A stretch of 64,000 nt of DNA from CBDCUW01 sp965222745 (GCA_965222745.1 CBDCUW010000003.1:1054001-1118000); one strand, 5' to 3'. Counted from the first letter of the stretch, positions 55,434-64,000 are shown. Made by a program: numbers and translations. Notes: generated from the sequence alone by a model not told the origin.

Positions 55434-55919
55434 TCAAGCCGCGTATCGCTGGAGTGACGGTTCGGGATAGCCGTCGTAGAAACGACGAATCCAATGACGT
55501 CCCTTCCAGTGGTGCAGGTGGCGCTGCCAGCCCAACCGCTGCAGCAAGCGGTCGCTGATGGAATGATTGGTCACGTGCGCGACGATCGCCACGGCCGATC
55601 GGATCCGCGCGATCTCGTCCAGCATCTTGCAGGCACCGACGAAGGTCTTGTAGCCGGCTTGTTTTCCCGAACGAATGTAGTCGAGCGTTAGAAACTGCCG
55701 CATGCCCAGCGGTTGGTGGTAGTCGAGCCAGCAAACATCGTCATCGCTGCGTCCATACTTTGCTTGCCACCAAACTTGGGCCACCGAAGCCGACCCGCAC
55801 ATCAACCGGTGTTGGATTTCGACCAGCCGGCCGTCTTTCATCACGATTCGGCCGCATCGCCAGCGACGGATCTTGTCCCCATCGCCGATCGGATCGGACG
55901 TTGCATTTAACCGAAACAT
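55434..55919 (-). CDS. Hypothetical protein with acetyltransferase-like C-terminus
   Basis: About 161 residues from ATG 55919 (MFRLNATSDPIGDGDK), with a GGGGGTG stretch upstream; an alternative start at 55970 is in frame. No signal peptide or membrane helix. The pattern KQAGYKTFVGACKMLDEIAR, then VAIVAHVTNHSISDRLLQRL and GWQRH resembles the last strands and helices of a GNAT fold (N-x-x-(I/S)-x-x-x-LxxxGW). The acetyl-CoA loop Q/RxxGxG/A is not clear, so activity cannot be assumed. The product is rich in Trp, Arg and His. The family was not recognised with certainty. Confidence 0.55.
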   Translation of the reverse strand: MFRLNATSDPIGDGDKIRRWRCGRIVMKDGRLVEIQHRLMCGSASVAQVWWQAKYGRSDDDVCWLDYHQPLGMRQFLTLDYIRSGKQAGYKTFVGACKMLDEIARIRSAVAIVAHVTNHSISDRLLQRLGWQRHLHHWKGRHWIRRFYDGYPEPSLQRYAA

Positions 55920-56035
55920 TTCCGTCACCCCCTCATGCAGAAACCAAATCACCAAATGACTACCCGACAATAGGTAGCACTCACCTGGCGGTGCTGGTCG
56001 GCAAGACGCCGCCGAGCGGGGCGGGGGTTTTCATC

Positions 56036-56070
56036 AAAAAAGGGTTGTGCCGTCACGACCGGCACAACCC
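56036..56070 (-). terminator. Rho-independent terminator of the giant ELWxxDGT gene
   Basis: Perfect 11-base stem GGGTTGTGCCG/CGGCACAACCC (56042-56052 and 56060-56070) with a 7-base loop, followed on the minus strand by six T residues. It lies 30 bases after the stop of the gene at 56100. Confidence 0.9.
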
Positions 56071-56099
56071 GTGTAATTCGCTGCTGATTCTTGAAGCGA

Positions 56100-59000
56100 T
56101 CAGGAGCCAAAATTGTTTCGGAACGCGGCGAAGTCGAACAGGTTGACGACGTTGTTGCCTTCATTGTCAAACGCGTCGTTGTAACCCGGCTGGCCCTCGG
56201 CCTTGTTGTTGGTGGCGCGGAAGGCGGCAAAGTCGAACAGGTCCACAACGTTGTTGGCGTTGTTGTCACCAAACTTTCGATAAAACTTGTCGACCGACGG
56301 TTCGTCACCGAACACATGGTTGTCACCGGTGGTGCCGTCGCCGTTGCCGTCAAGCAGCAAGCCGAACGAAGAGATCAACGAAGCGTCGATCGTCAATTCG
56401 TAGACGCCGTCGAGCAACAGGTTGTTCGGGTTGACACTGGTACCGGGTTGGAAAGTGAACGACACGATGGTCTTGCCGGTGTCGTTGGAAACGACCGGTG
56501 TATCGACGACTGCCGCGGCAAGCGTGGTGTTGAAGAATGCGAAGGGATCGCCGGCGATTTCGACGATCGAATTGAACACCACGTCCACGGTTTCCAGGGA
56601 CGAACGTTGCACCGCACCGCCGCTGATGATCACTTCTTCCACCTGCGGCGCGAACTCGATCAAGGCAAAAACTTCCTCGCCCGAGAATCCGTCGTCGACG
56701 ACGATCAACGAATCGGGACCGATCTGAGTCAGGTCTCGCGGGTGGCTGCCGAAGGAGGGGCCGGGATTGATGTCGGCGGCCAATTCCATTCCCGCCACGA
56801 CACCTCCGGCGATCCAAAGTTCGCGGTCCAGCGTTCCCGCGCCGACTGCCGAAATGAGCAGGCGGTTCGAACCGACATCGGCCAGCGGAATCGGGTTGCT
56901 GCTCAACACGCCCGGCTGAAGATCGTCCACGATCATCGTTCCAGCTGGCGTGCCGTCGGTTTTCCACAATTCGGTACCGGTCAACGATTCGGTCGCGGTG
57001 AAGTAGACCGTTCCGCCGACATCCAGGAAGCCGTTGGGATTGGAGTCCAGTCCGCCGCCGTTGACGTTGTCGACGATCGCCGTGCCCGCGCCGGTTCCGT
57101 CCGATTTGAACGGTTCGAGTCCGTTGGTGCCGTCATCGGCGGCAAAGTACAGCACTCCACTGACGTCAGTCAAATTGATCGGATTGGAACTGTCGCCGCC
57201 GGGGTCGATGTCCAGAGCAAGCGTCGCACCCAAACCGGTCGTGCTCCACAATTCCCGACCGTTACCGCCGTTGGTGCCGTCATCGGCGGTGAAGAACAGC
57301 CGCGTGCCGCTGACGGTCAACTGATCGGGGAAGGAACCGTTGTCTTCCGGGGCACCGATTTGCGGCGTATCGGTGTTGATGTTGGCGACGTTGATCGTTC
57401 CTGCTGACGTGCCGTCAGTGCGGAAGACCTCGCGACCAATCGAACTGAAGGCATCGCGATGATCGCCGGTGAAGTAAAGGAAGCCATTGAATTCGACCAG
57501 GTCACGCGGATCGCTACCGTCGGATCCGAGTTGCAAGTCGATCACGCGGCTGGTCACGCCGCCGGTGGTGGTGCTGAACAGTTCCTCACCGAATCCAGCT
57601 TCATCGACCACGTAGTACAGAATACCGGCCGCTTCGACGAACAGCGTTCCCTGGGCATCCAGTTCCACCGGGGTCAGCGTGTTCAGCTGAGTCGTCGTGG
57701 TGCCGTCGGTATGGTAGATCCCAAGTGAATCGTGGAAGAAGGCGACGCCTCCGTCGAACTCCGCCAAGCCGCTGACCTTGTCGGCCGAACCTGGCGTCAA
57801 GTCGGCGGCCAAAGTCACGGTTTTGGCAGCCGGGTCAGCCATCCAGACCGCTTCGCCGTTGATCCCGTCGTCCGCCACAAAGAAGACCTTGTTGCCGACC
57901 GTCGTCATGTGTTGGATGTTGGCGTCCTGCGATCCCTCGTTGATGTTCTTGATAAGCTGAGTATTGGCGGCTGATCCTTCGCTGGACCACAGCTCGCGGT
58001 CGTCCAGGTCATCCAAGACGGTGAAGAACAGTTTGCCGTTGACTTCGGTCAAATGTTGCGGATCGCCGCTGAGCGGTGCGCCGTAGGCATCGGTTCCCGT
58101 CCGAATGTCTTCGACCAAAACCGTGCCGCCTTCGGTACCGTCGCTAGTCCACAGCTCCCGCCCGCTGCCCAGTGGATCGTTTGCGGAGAAGAACAGTTCG
58201 CCATTGACGTCCGTCAGGTTACTGGGATTCGACGGTCCGACGAAAACGATATTCTTGACCAGGCTGGTGCCGAACCCTGCGTCTGTCTTGTGCAACTCTC
58301 GGTCGGCCGTTCCCGACGTGGCTCCGGTCGCCGTCAACTGGGCACCGACGACCAACGCCTCGACACCGTTGTTGAGCAGGGTGTCGAACAAGGTCATTCG
58401 CACGGTGGCGGTGGTGATCGTAGCGCCGCCTGGATTGGAAAGGGAAAGGTTGTTGGCGTCTCGTCCCGCATTCCAATCGTCCAGATCGTTCCCCTGAACC
58501 AGTTGCGTGGCCGTGGGAGTGGCGGAACCGTTAAGGAACAGTTCAAAGACAACACCCTCGTCGGTTAGCCGCTGAAAATCATTGCCTGAAATGAATCCGG
58601 AAAAATCGATTCCGGTCAATCCACCGGGATCGCTGATCGTCCAATCCCAAGCGTCGACCTGCAGGTCGTTGGCATCGATATCGTGCAGGTACAGATCGTC
58701 AAGCTCGATACTCTGCAGACCAACACCAGGAGCACCAATCGCGCCGGCATTCCCCACCCGGGCAGTGAAGTTGATTCCGGACGAAACGGCAGTCCGGAGT
58801 TGTCCACGATCGGCTCCAGTCAACGAGATCACCACCCCGGCGGCATTGTTGAACGAGTTGCTATTGGGGGCCGGGTTCAACGTGGGAGAAACTGCCGTCA
58901 CCGGTCCGGGGACCACGCCGCCCACCGAGGCAAAGAACAGATCGTTGCCGACGACGGTCAATTCGGTCGGGTTGGACGGATCGCCCACACCGGTCGTGTC

Positions 59001-60020
59001 GGCGACCAGCGTGATCGTGCTACCGTCACTGCGGAATAACTGGCGTCCTGTCGTTCCGTCATTGGCCGAGAACAAAACCTGGCCAGCAAAGGGCGTCAGT
59101 TCCTGAGGATACGACGAACCGGTGGTGTGCAGATCCTGGACTTGAACCGTTCCCGCCGTCGTTCCGTCACTCTTGTACAGCTCCACTCCGTCGGTGATGC
59201 TTTCGGCAGCAAAGAACAGCACCCCGCCGACGTTGGTCAAGTAAGAGGGATTCGAACTTTCGTAGGGATCCCCGTCGATGTTTTTGACCAGCACGGTGCC
59301 AGCAGTGGTGCCGTCGCTTTTGAACAGTTCGCGGTTGTCGTAGCCGTTGGTGTAAGACGAAAAGAACAGGGTTCCGTTAACGTCAGTCAATTCTTGCGGA
59401 GGATCAATGATGCTTTGGTCAGGATTGATGTCGCGGACCAACATCGTGCCGGCGCTGGTTCCGTCGCTGACCCACAGTTCGTATCCGGTGGCTACTTCAT
59501 AGGCAGTAAAGAACAGCTGTCCGCCCGATTCGGTCAGCTGGGTCGGGTAGTAGACACCCGACGCATCGGCGTCAAAGACTTTTACCGTTCCCGCGGTGGT
59601 TCCATCCGTCTTCCAGATGTCGAATTCGTCATCCGCATCCAGGGCGGTAAAGAAGACTTCGCCATTGACGATCGTCAAGTTCTCAGGCTGAGAACCCTCC
59701 GGACCAGGCAGCAGGTCAGCGATCAACACGGTCCCCTGCTCGGTCCCGTCGCTCTTCCAAAGTTCACTACCCGTCTGGCCATCGTTGGCAACGAAAATCG
59801 CTTCGTTGTTGTATTCGATCACCGAGTCGACGAGGGCCGAAACTCCAAGTTGGTTGATGTCACCAAGAAGTTCCGTCGTGAACGCCAGCAGGTACCTTGC
59901 TTCCAGCTGTTCCATCGATGCGGCCAGCCGTCGGCGTCGTTTGTGATTTTTCTGTCCGCGATCGCGACGACGCAGTGTTTTGGAGTTTCGATCCGACGAG
60001 ACCTTGGATGAGCGCATCAT
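56100..60020 (-). CDS. Giant ELWxxDGT-repeat surface protein with EF-hand C-terminus
   Basis: About 1306 residues from ATG 60020; a TTG at 60035 lies inside a leader motif and is less likely. The N-terminus is very basic, followed by SMEQLEARYLLAF, the planctomycete LEPR-like motif. About 16 ELWxxDGT units make up most of the protein (ELWKSDGTEQGT, ELWVSDGTSAGT, ELFKSDGTTAGT, EVFRTDGTSAGT and others), probably forming propellers. A domain of about 200 residues (around 370-570, VVPGPVTAVSPTLNP to TATGATSG) interrupts the series. The C-terminus has an Ig-like part and an EF-hand-like pair (FGDNNANNVVDLFDFAAFR, DNEGNNVVNLFDFAAFRNNF), in which several calcium-ligand Asp are Asn. Likely surface-located, ligand unknown. 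Confidence 0.87.
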   Translation of the reverse strand: MMRSSKVSSDRNSKTLRRRDRGQKNHKRRRRLAASMEQLEARYLLAFTTELLGDINQLGVSALVDSVIEYNNEAIFVANDGQTGSELWKSDGTEQGTVLIADLLPGPEGSQPENLTIVNGEVFFTALDADDEFDIWKTDGTTAGTVKVFDADASGVYYPTQLTESGGQLFFTAYEVATGYELWVSDGTSAGTMLVRDINPDQSIIDPPQELTDVNGTLFFSSYTNGYDNRELFKSDGTTAGTVLVKNIDGDPYESSNPSYLTNVGGVLFFAAESITDGVELYKSDGTTAGTVQVQDLHTTGSSYPQELTPFAGQVLFSANDGTTGRQLFRSDGSTITLVADTTGVGDPSNPTELTVVGNDLFFASVGGVVPGPVTAVSPTLNPAPNSNSFNNAAGVVISLTGADRGQLRTAVSSGINFTARVGNAGAIGAPGVGLQSIELDDLYLHDIDANDLQVDAWDWTISDPGGLTGIDFSGFISGNDFQRLTDEGVVFELFLNGSATPTATQLVQGNDLDDWNAGRDANNLSLSNPGGATITTATVRMTLFDTLLNNGVEALVVGAQLTATGATSGTADRELHKTDAGFGTSLVKNIVFVGPSNPSNLTDVNGELFFSANDPLGSGRELWTSDGTEGGTVLVEDIRTGTDAYGAPLSGDPQHLTEVNGKLFFTVLDDLDDRELWSSEGSAANTQLIKNINEGSQDANIQHMTTVGNKVFFVADDGINGEAVWMADPAAKTVTLAADLTPGSADKVSGLAEFDGGVAFFHDSLGIYHTDGTTTTQLNTLTPVELDAQGTLFVEAAGILYYVVDEAGFGEELFSTTTGGVTSRVIDLQLGSDGSDPRDLVEFNGFLYFTGDHRDAFSSIGREVFRTDGTSAGTINVANINTDTPQIGAPEDNGSFPDQLTVSGTRLFFTADDGTNGGNGRELWSTTGLGATLALDIDPGGDSSNPINLTDVSGVLYFAADDGTNGLEPFKSDGTGAGTAIVDNVNGGGLDSNPNGFLDVGGTVYFTATESLTGTELWKTDGTPAGTMIVDDLQPGVLSSNPIPLADVGSNRLLISAVGAGTLDRELWIAGGVVAGMELAADINPGPSFGSHPRDLTQIGPDSLIVVDDGFSGEEVFALIEFAPQVEEVIISGGAVQRSSLETVDVVFNSIVEIAGDPFAFFNTTLAAAVVDTPVVSNDTGKTIVSFTFQPGTSVNPNNLLLDGVYELTIDASLISSFGLLLDGNGDGTTGDNHVFGDEPSVDKFYRKFGDNNANNVVDLFDFAAFRATNNKAEGQPGYNDAFDNEGNNVVNLFDFAAFRNNFGS

Positions 60021-60023
60021 TTG

Positions 60024-60040
60024 TGAATGTCTCAAAAAAC
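60024..60040 (-). promoter_or_regulatory. Leader motif shared with the 3719-aa gene
   Basis: TGAATGTCTCAAAAAAC matches the 45912-45927 motif apart from one inserted base. Both lie directly ahead of minus-strand giant surface-protein genes (4 and 19 bases before the start codons). Function unknown. Confidence 0.45.
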
Positions 60041-60130
60041 AGTACCGAATAGATAAGTTGGATAAGTAGGGTGTGAAATAGCACCCTTGGGTGGAGCTAG
60101 TGTACAGAAATCAGCAGTCGGGTGGTGATT

Positions 60131-61387
60131 TTAGTTCCGTTTTCTACGAACCCCCGCCACGGTGGACTGTTCCAACAGCTTGTCGACTTGATTTGAGGGC
60201 GGAACCACCCAAACCGGGGGCTGGGCATCTTCGGCTGGAAAGGGACCGCAAATCACCGGACTACGGGCACTGACGACTTGAACGTCAAATAGTTCCTCCA
60301 CGCCAGATTTGAATTCCAAATAAGCAACACAACTACCTGAGACTAAATCGACCACCACCACTCCGCAACGCATTTTCGTACGATCCGCGCAAATCGGTAC
60401 CCCTCCAAAGACGGATGTCTCCCTGGCCTTGCTCATGCCGATGAAGGCAAACTGTCCGTGCAACGACATTCCGCGTCCGTAGCCTGGGTACTGGGTCACC
60501 GTTTCCACGTCACCCGATTTGGGGTCGATGGTGACCAGCCTGCCTCGGCCGCTATCGAGCAGGAATAGTTTTCCCTGATGCATTCGTGGCGAGTGTGGCA
60601 TGCAAAAACCACCCGCAACGACTTCGCCACTGTCGACATCGATCAACACGCCACCATTTGCCTTGTTCTCTCGCCATCCCCTTGCTTCATTGCTGGTTCC
60701 CAGGGCGCTGACATACTTCGGCTTGCCATCGATCAACAGCATCCCATTGAGGTGGCATCGATCTTGCGGGGCGAGTTGGTCGACAAAGGGTGGTTGCCAG
60801 CGGGGAATGAAGTTGAAGTCTTCGTGCAGCTCGCACAAGCACGAAAAGAGGGTGTTGACGACCCACAATCGGTCCCCTTCGCCCCAGCCGAGTTCGTGGA
60901 CATGGATGTTTCCGGTGACGAACGATTCGCGAGCTAGAAAGGCGCGGTCGTGTTTTCCGGCTGGTTCGATTTCGGCTGCCAACCCTTCGGCGTCGCGAAG
61001 CAGCCAAATCAAGTTGGGGCCCCCGATGGCAAGTTGGTTGGTCCCGACTGCGATTCCCATTGCCTGTTGGAAATTGGAAAATCCCAGCCGCAGTCCTTCT
61101 GGTCCCGCCGCGACAGTGACCACTTTGCCGGCAGCATAGGTGGATACCAGCAGCGAGTGGCCGATGTGCTGCAGAATCGGAACGAACTGGGCACTGTGTT
61201 CGAAGCGTATTTCTCGCTGCCGAGGCGATTGGGCCGAGTCTGGACCTTCCGGACCACTGCCCGGTTGGGATTCGTTGTTGGACGGTTGGGACAACGGTTT
61301 TGACTCCGCCGCTGGTGTTTGCTTTGATGGAACCAATGGTCGCGGCGGCCAGTTTTGAAAACGGACCGCCGATTCGATGGATCGCAT
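60131..61387 (-). CDS. TIGR03032-type protein (beta-propeller-like)
   Basis: About 418 residues. The start is chosen at ATG 61387, since upstream in-frame sequence is antisense to the hydrolase gene; a later TTG is possible. After a disordered Pro/Ser/Gln-rich N-terminus of 50-60 residues comes the conserved body: FVPILQHIGHSLLVSTYAAG, WVVNTLFSCLCELHEDFNFI, DRCHLNGMLLIDGKPKYVSA, GFCMPHSPRMHQGKLFLLDS and GYGRGMSLHGQFAFIGMSKA. This matches the TIGR03032/DUF4915 family, of unknown role, often near tetratricopeptide and sulfotransferase-like proteins. No signal peptide. Only 14 bases separate its start from the divergent hydrolase start. Confidence 0.8.
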   Translation of the reverse strand: MRSIESAVRFQNWPPRPLVPSKQTPAAESKPLSQPSNNESQPGSGPEGPDSAQSPRQREIRFEHSAQFVPILQHIGHSLLVSTYAAGKVVTVAAGPEGLRLGFSNFQQAMGIAVGTNQLAIGGPNLIWLLRDAEGLAAEIEPAGKHDRAFLARESFVTGNIHVHELGWGEGDRLWVVNTLFSCLCELHEDFNFIPRWQPPFVDQLAPQDRCHLNGMLLIDGKPKYVSALGTSNEARGWRENKANGGVLIDVDSGEVVAGGFCMPHSPRMHQGKLFLLDSGRGRLVTIDPKSGDVETVTQYPGYGRGMSLHGQFAFIGMSKARETSVFGGVPICADRTKMRCGVVVVDLVSGSCVAYLEFKSGVEELFDVQVVSARSPVICGPFPAEDAQPPVWVVPPSNQVDKLLEQSTVAGVRRKRN

Positions 61388-61401
61388 CAGGTTACGCGAA
61401 C

Positions 61402-62298
61402 ATGGCCGACGACGACAAGCAAACCACGGCGGGCAGCAATCGCCAAGACAATCAAAAGCGGCGAAGTTTTCCGGTGCGCGCCGGGATTTCGACCTTTCGC
61501 GTCGCCGGATTCGCGTACATCGCAATTCTGGTGACGCTCGTGGCGATGGAGACTCGGATGGTTTATCCGGGAGCCCACATGGCCGACCGCCCCGCTTCCA
61601 CTGCGAACGACTCCATTGTTGACGTCACCTACACCGCGGCGGATGGCGTTTCCCTGACCGGCCGGCTGCTAAGCCGTGAAGACTCCAAGAACACGGTGTT
61701 GTTCTTTCATGGCAACGGCACCAAAGCGGCTTGGTTGGACCATTGGGCTCAGCGGCTTTCGACGGCGCTGGACGCCACGGTGATGTTGGCCGAATACCGT
61801 GGCTACGGTGATGATCATCAGACTCCCAATGAACGGGGGGTGATCACCGATTGCCTGGCAGCTCGTGACTTTCTTTGTCAGCGGCAGGGAATTCAGCCTG
61901 AAGACATCATCTTGTATGGAAGATCGCTGGGCGGTGGATGTGCCGTTGCCGTGGCGGCCGACGGTGGCGCCAAAACGCTGATCTTGGACCGCACTTTTGA
62001 TCGCTTGCCCGAGGTGGCGGCAACCAGGTTTCCTTTTGTGCCGGTCCGTACATTGATGCGAAATCGATACGATTCGGTCGACCGAATCTCCCGCTATGAC
62101 GGTCCGCTGGTCCAGCTGCACGGGACCACCGACCGAGTGATTCCGTTTCAGCTGGGGAAGTCACTCTACCAGTCGGCCACTTGTGATCCCAAGCATTGGA
62201 TCGGTGTGGAGGGGCTGGGGCACAACGATTCCTTGTCGGCGTCCCACCTGGAAGAAATCGCTCGCAAGGTCGAAGAGTTTGCGGCGGTCGGCCGTTAG
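61402..62298 (+). CDS. Membrane-anchored alpha/beta hydrolase
   Basis: About 298 residues from ATG 61402 (MADDDKQTTAGS); an open frame from 61300 exists but overlaps the divergent gene. One membrane helix at about 33-49 (VAGFAYIAILVTLVAME) anchors the N-terminus. The hydrolase core has the oxyanion-loop FFHGNG, the nucleophile elbow GRSLGGG (serine near 176), an acidic residue in HGTTDRVIPF and the histidine in GLGHND, a complete triad. It resembles the BAAT/FSH-like serine hydrolases (ABHD13/ABHD17-like). Substrate unknown. Confidence 0.85.
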   Translation: MADDDKQTTAGSNRQDNQKRRSFPVRAGISTFRVAGFAYIAILVTLVAMETRMVYPGAHMADRPASTANDSIVDVTYTAADGVSLTGRLLSREDSKNTVLFFHGNGTKAAWLDHWAQRLSTALDATVMLAEYRGYGDDHQTPNERGVITDCLAARDFLCQRQGIQPEDIILYGRSLGGGCAVAVAADGGAKTLILDRTFDRLPEVAATRFPFVPVRTLMRNRYDSVDRISRYDGPLVQLHGTTDRVIPFQLGKSLYQSATCDPKHWIGVEGLGHNDSLSASHLEEIARKVEEFAAVGR

Positions 62299-62476
62299 CC
62301 TGTTCTGTCGTCAAATTCGGCGTATCCCCTACTTCGTGCTCACCTGCACGTCGCAATTCCCGCAGCCTGGCTGGCAACCATCCAAGCGTTTCTTCTCGCA
62401 TCCCATGTTCTAGGTAGAACGTGCTGACTCGGTCGTGCAGCGCACCCGCCGTTTTCATTGAGGGGAGTTCGTTTCG

Positions 62477-63088
62477 GTGACCATCGAATCTTTGTCAGAC
62501 AATCTGCCCAGCGCCACTGTGGCACCATCAAGTAGCGACGTTGCTACGGAACTTGCCGATTTGAACCAGCGCGTGCGCCGCTTGGAGGAGTGGAAGCCGG
62601 ACGTTTCCGACTCCAATCAGCTCAACCTGCTGGTTTTTGAAAGTCATCGCGACCGCTTGCTGGCCGCCTTTGTGATGGCGACCGGGGCCGCTGCCTGCGG
62701 GATGAAGGTCACGATGTTTTTCACGTTTTGGGCCACCGCGGCGCTTCGCAAGGGAGGTCCGCAGCTGGGAAAAAAATCACTGATCGAACGGGCGTTTGGT
62801 TGGATGCTACCCGCTTCGCTGCGCCAAACCAAGCTTTCTCAAATGGACATGTGCGGCGTGGGCCGAATGCTGATGCACCAGGAAATGAAAAAGAAAAACA
62901 TCGCTGATCTGAACGACCTGATTCAAACCGCTGCTGAACTGGGAGTGACGATTCGCGTCTGCGAGATGTCGATGCAGTTGATGGGAATACAACGGGAGGA
63001 GCTGGTGGATTATCCGGGGATCGAATACTGCGGCGTTGCCAAGTTCGTGGACGAAGCAGCAACAGCCAATACGACTTTGTTCATCTGA
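62477..63088 (+). CDS. DsrE/DsrF/DrsH-like sulfur-relay-fold protein
   Basis: A 203-residue protein from GTG 62477, with GAGGGGAG about 10 bases upstream. The first 45 residues are polar, with a short coiled coil (ELADLNQRVRRLEEWKPD). The DsrE-like domain starts at LNLLVFESHRDRLLAAFVMA and includes GAAACGMKVTMFFTFWATAA and the conserved cysteine-containing VRVCEMSMQLMGI-like segment (here IRVCEMSMQLMGIQ), followed by YCGVAKFVDEA. This matches the DrsE_2/peroxiredoxin-family group associated with sulfur-transfer, though the partner proteins TusA and others are not in the window. Confidence 0.82.
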   Translation: MTIESLSDNLPSATVAPSSSDVATELADLNQRVRRLEEWKPDVSDSNQLNLLVFESHRDRLLAAFVMATGAAACGMKVTMFFTFWATAALRKGGPQLGKKSLIERAFGWMLPASLRQTKLSQMDMCGVGRMLMHQEMKKKNIADLNDLIQTAAELGVTIRVCEMSMQLMGIQREELVDYPGIEYCGVAKFVDEAATANTTLFI

Positions 63089-63141
63089 TCTGCAAGAACT
63101 GGGGCAGACTTTTCTCGTTTCGCATCTGACGGCCAGGCCCG

Positions 63142-64000
63142 ATGTCAAATCCGGACCTCGATTCGATTGCACCGACGACGACCGATACCGGCTTGCCGAT
63201 CGCGCCGCAGCCCGATGCTTTATTGCAGCGGATCGATGAACTGCTGCAGTTGGCGATGCAAAGCGATGGCGTCGCCGAGGCGGAGCGAGCCTGCGAACAT
63301 CTTGCTCGGCAGGTTGCCGAGCAAAAATTGATCGGCGACATGGCGGCCTCGTTGGCACAGCTGCGACGCGCGGTGGCAGATCGAGACCGCAAGCTCGCCG
63401 AGCTGTCACAGCGATCGGAGGCGCTGGCTCGCGCGCAGGCCGAAGCCATTGTTCATTCGGCAGAAATCATTGACGAACTCGAACGCACCAAACAACACCT
63501 TTCCGACGCCAGGTCCGCTTCCGAGCAGGCCGCCAAGGACACGCAGCGGTTGGCCGATACGGTTTTCGAGCGAACCAACGACGGCGTGCTGGTCATTCAA
63601 AACCAGTCCTGCGTTGCCTGCAATGACAACGCGGTGAAGTTGTTGGGCAGCGACCGCACGGAACTGATTGGCAGTTGGCCGGGCGCTTTGGACTTGGCGG
63701 TGTACGACAACGGAGCGACGGCTGCAGACGACCTGCGCTGCGCGTGTCGACAATCGGCAAGTGACAATCGATCGTTCGAGGTGATGCTGCCAGTTTCGCA
63801 GGCGGCCGATTTTTGGGTAGAGATCTCGATGAGCGCCTTCAGCATGAAGGATGCCGGGCATGTCTTGGTGGTGGTTCGAGACGCCACGGCAAGAAAACGC
63901 TTCGAGAAGGAATTGCGGCGGCACAGTGATTTCTTGAACAACATCATCAATGCCGTGCCCGACCAGCTTTCGGTCCGAGCTTCCGACCACAAGCTGGTGG
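63142..64000 (+). CDS. PAS-domain sensor protein, 5' part only
   Basis: The frame opens at ATG 63142 (MSNPDLDSIAPTTTDTGLPI) and has no stop before the window end, giving 286 visible residues. Residues about 25-135 form a long coiled coil (LAQLRRAVADRDRKLAELSQ). A PAS-like domain spans about 137-255 (TVFERTNDGVLVIQNQSCVA ... HVLVVVRDATARKRFEKEL), and a second appears to start near 260 (HSDFLNNIINAVPDQLSV). This order is usual for a hybrid or histidine sensor kinase, but the catalytic part lies beyond the window. There is no membrane segment in the visible part. Confidence 0.75.
   Translation, partial: MSNPDLDSIAPTTTDTGLPIAPQPDALLQRIDELLQLAMQSDGVAEAERACEHLARQVAEQKLIGDMAASLAQLRRAVADRDRKLAELSQRSEALARAQAEAIVHSAEIIDELERTKQHLSDARSASEQAAKDTQRLADTVFERTNDGVLVIQNQSCVACNDNAVKLLGSDRTELIGSWPGALDLAVYDNGATAADDLRCACRQSASDNRSFEVMLPVSQAADFWVEISMSAFSMKDAGHVLVVVRDATARKRFEKELRRHSDFLNNIINAVPDQLSVRASDHKLV

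Overview
The window looks like chromosomal DNA of a marine planctomycete, most likely a Pirellulaceae (Rhodopirellula-type) bacterium. The evidence is lineage-typical gene content: two PSCyt1/PSCyt2/PSD1 (DUF1549/DUF1553) plus DUF1501 pairs, very large surface proteins starting with an LExRxLLA-type motif and ending in dockerin-like EF-hand pairs, ELWxxDGT-repeat proteins, a PEP-CTERM protein, a Ser/Thr kinase with a DNRLRE tail, and many palindrome-rich intergenic repeats. No phage, plasmid, transposase or CRISPR array was seen.

Layout. 1-5.5 kb: two or three decayed genes (a serine hydrolase, an unrecognised gene and a HEAT-like gene) flank an intact ELWxxDGT/dockerin surface protein. 5.8-11.4 kb: tRNA-Arg(ACG), N-formylglutamate amidohydrolase, an SH3-domain secreted protein, a tight TerB-like/coaB/pyrD operon and a small helical-repeat protein. 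11.6-15.8 kb: the imuA-imuB mutasome pair, a LapA-like membrane protein, a 74-residue protein and an FkbM methyltransferase. 15.9-21.8 kb: a signalling block of Ser/Thr kinase, ECF sigma factor, and a protein joining an anti-sigma-like N-terminus to a VWA (YfbK-type) domain. 22-34 kb: an oxidoreductase, a DUF2585 membrane protein, then the two cytochrome/DUF1501 modules with a DinB-like protein between them. 34-51.4 kb: a PEP-CTERM protein, a 3719-residue giant protein with 15 Calx-beta units, and a divergent CotH/lamin-tail protein. 51.5-56 kb: hemL and a BlaI/M56 sensor-repressor pair with a readable promoter-operator. 56-64 kb: a second ELWxxDGT giant protein, a TIGR03032-type protein, an alpha/beta hydrolase, a DsrE-like protein and the start of a PAS-domain sensor protein cut off by the window end.

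The strongest unusual observation is a 156-bp palindromic repeat sitting exactly in frame four codons inside a PSCyt/PSD1 gene, between its start codon and its signal-peptide core. Removing it restores a textbook signal peptide. Other points of interest are a shared C-terminal EF-hand module in three giant proteins, a shared leader motif in front of two of them, a dimeric higher-order structure in the Calx-beta DNA repeats, and the sigma/anti-sigma-VWA pair next to a kinase.

All calls come from reading sequence and translations. No database search was run, and domain borders are approximate.
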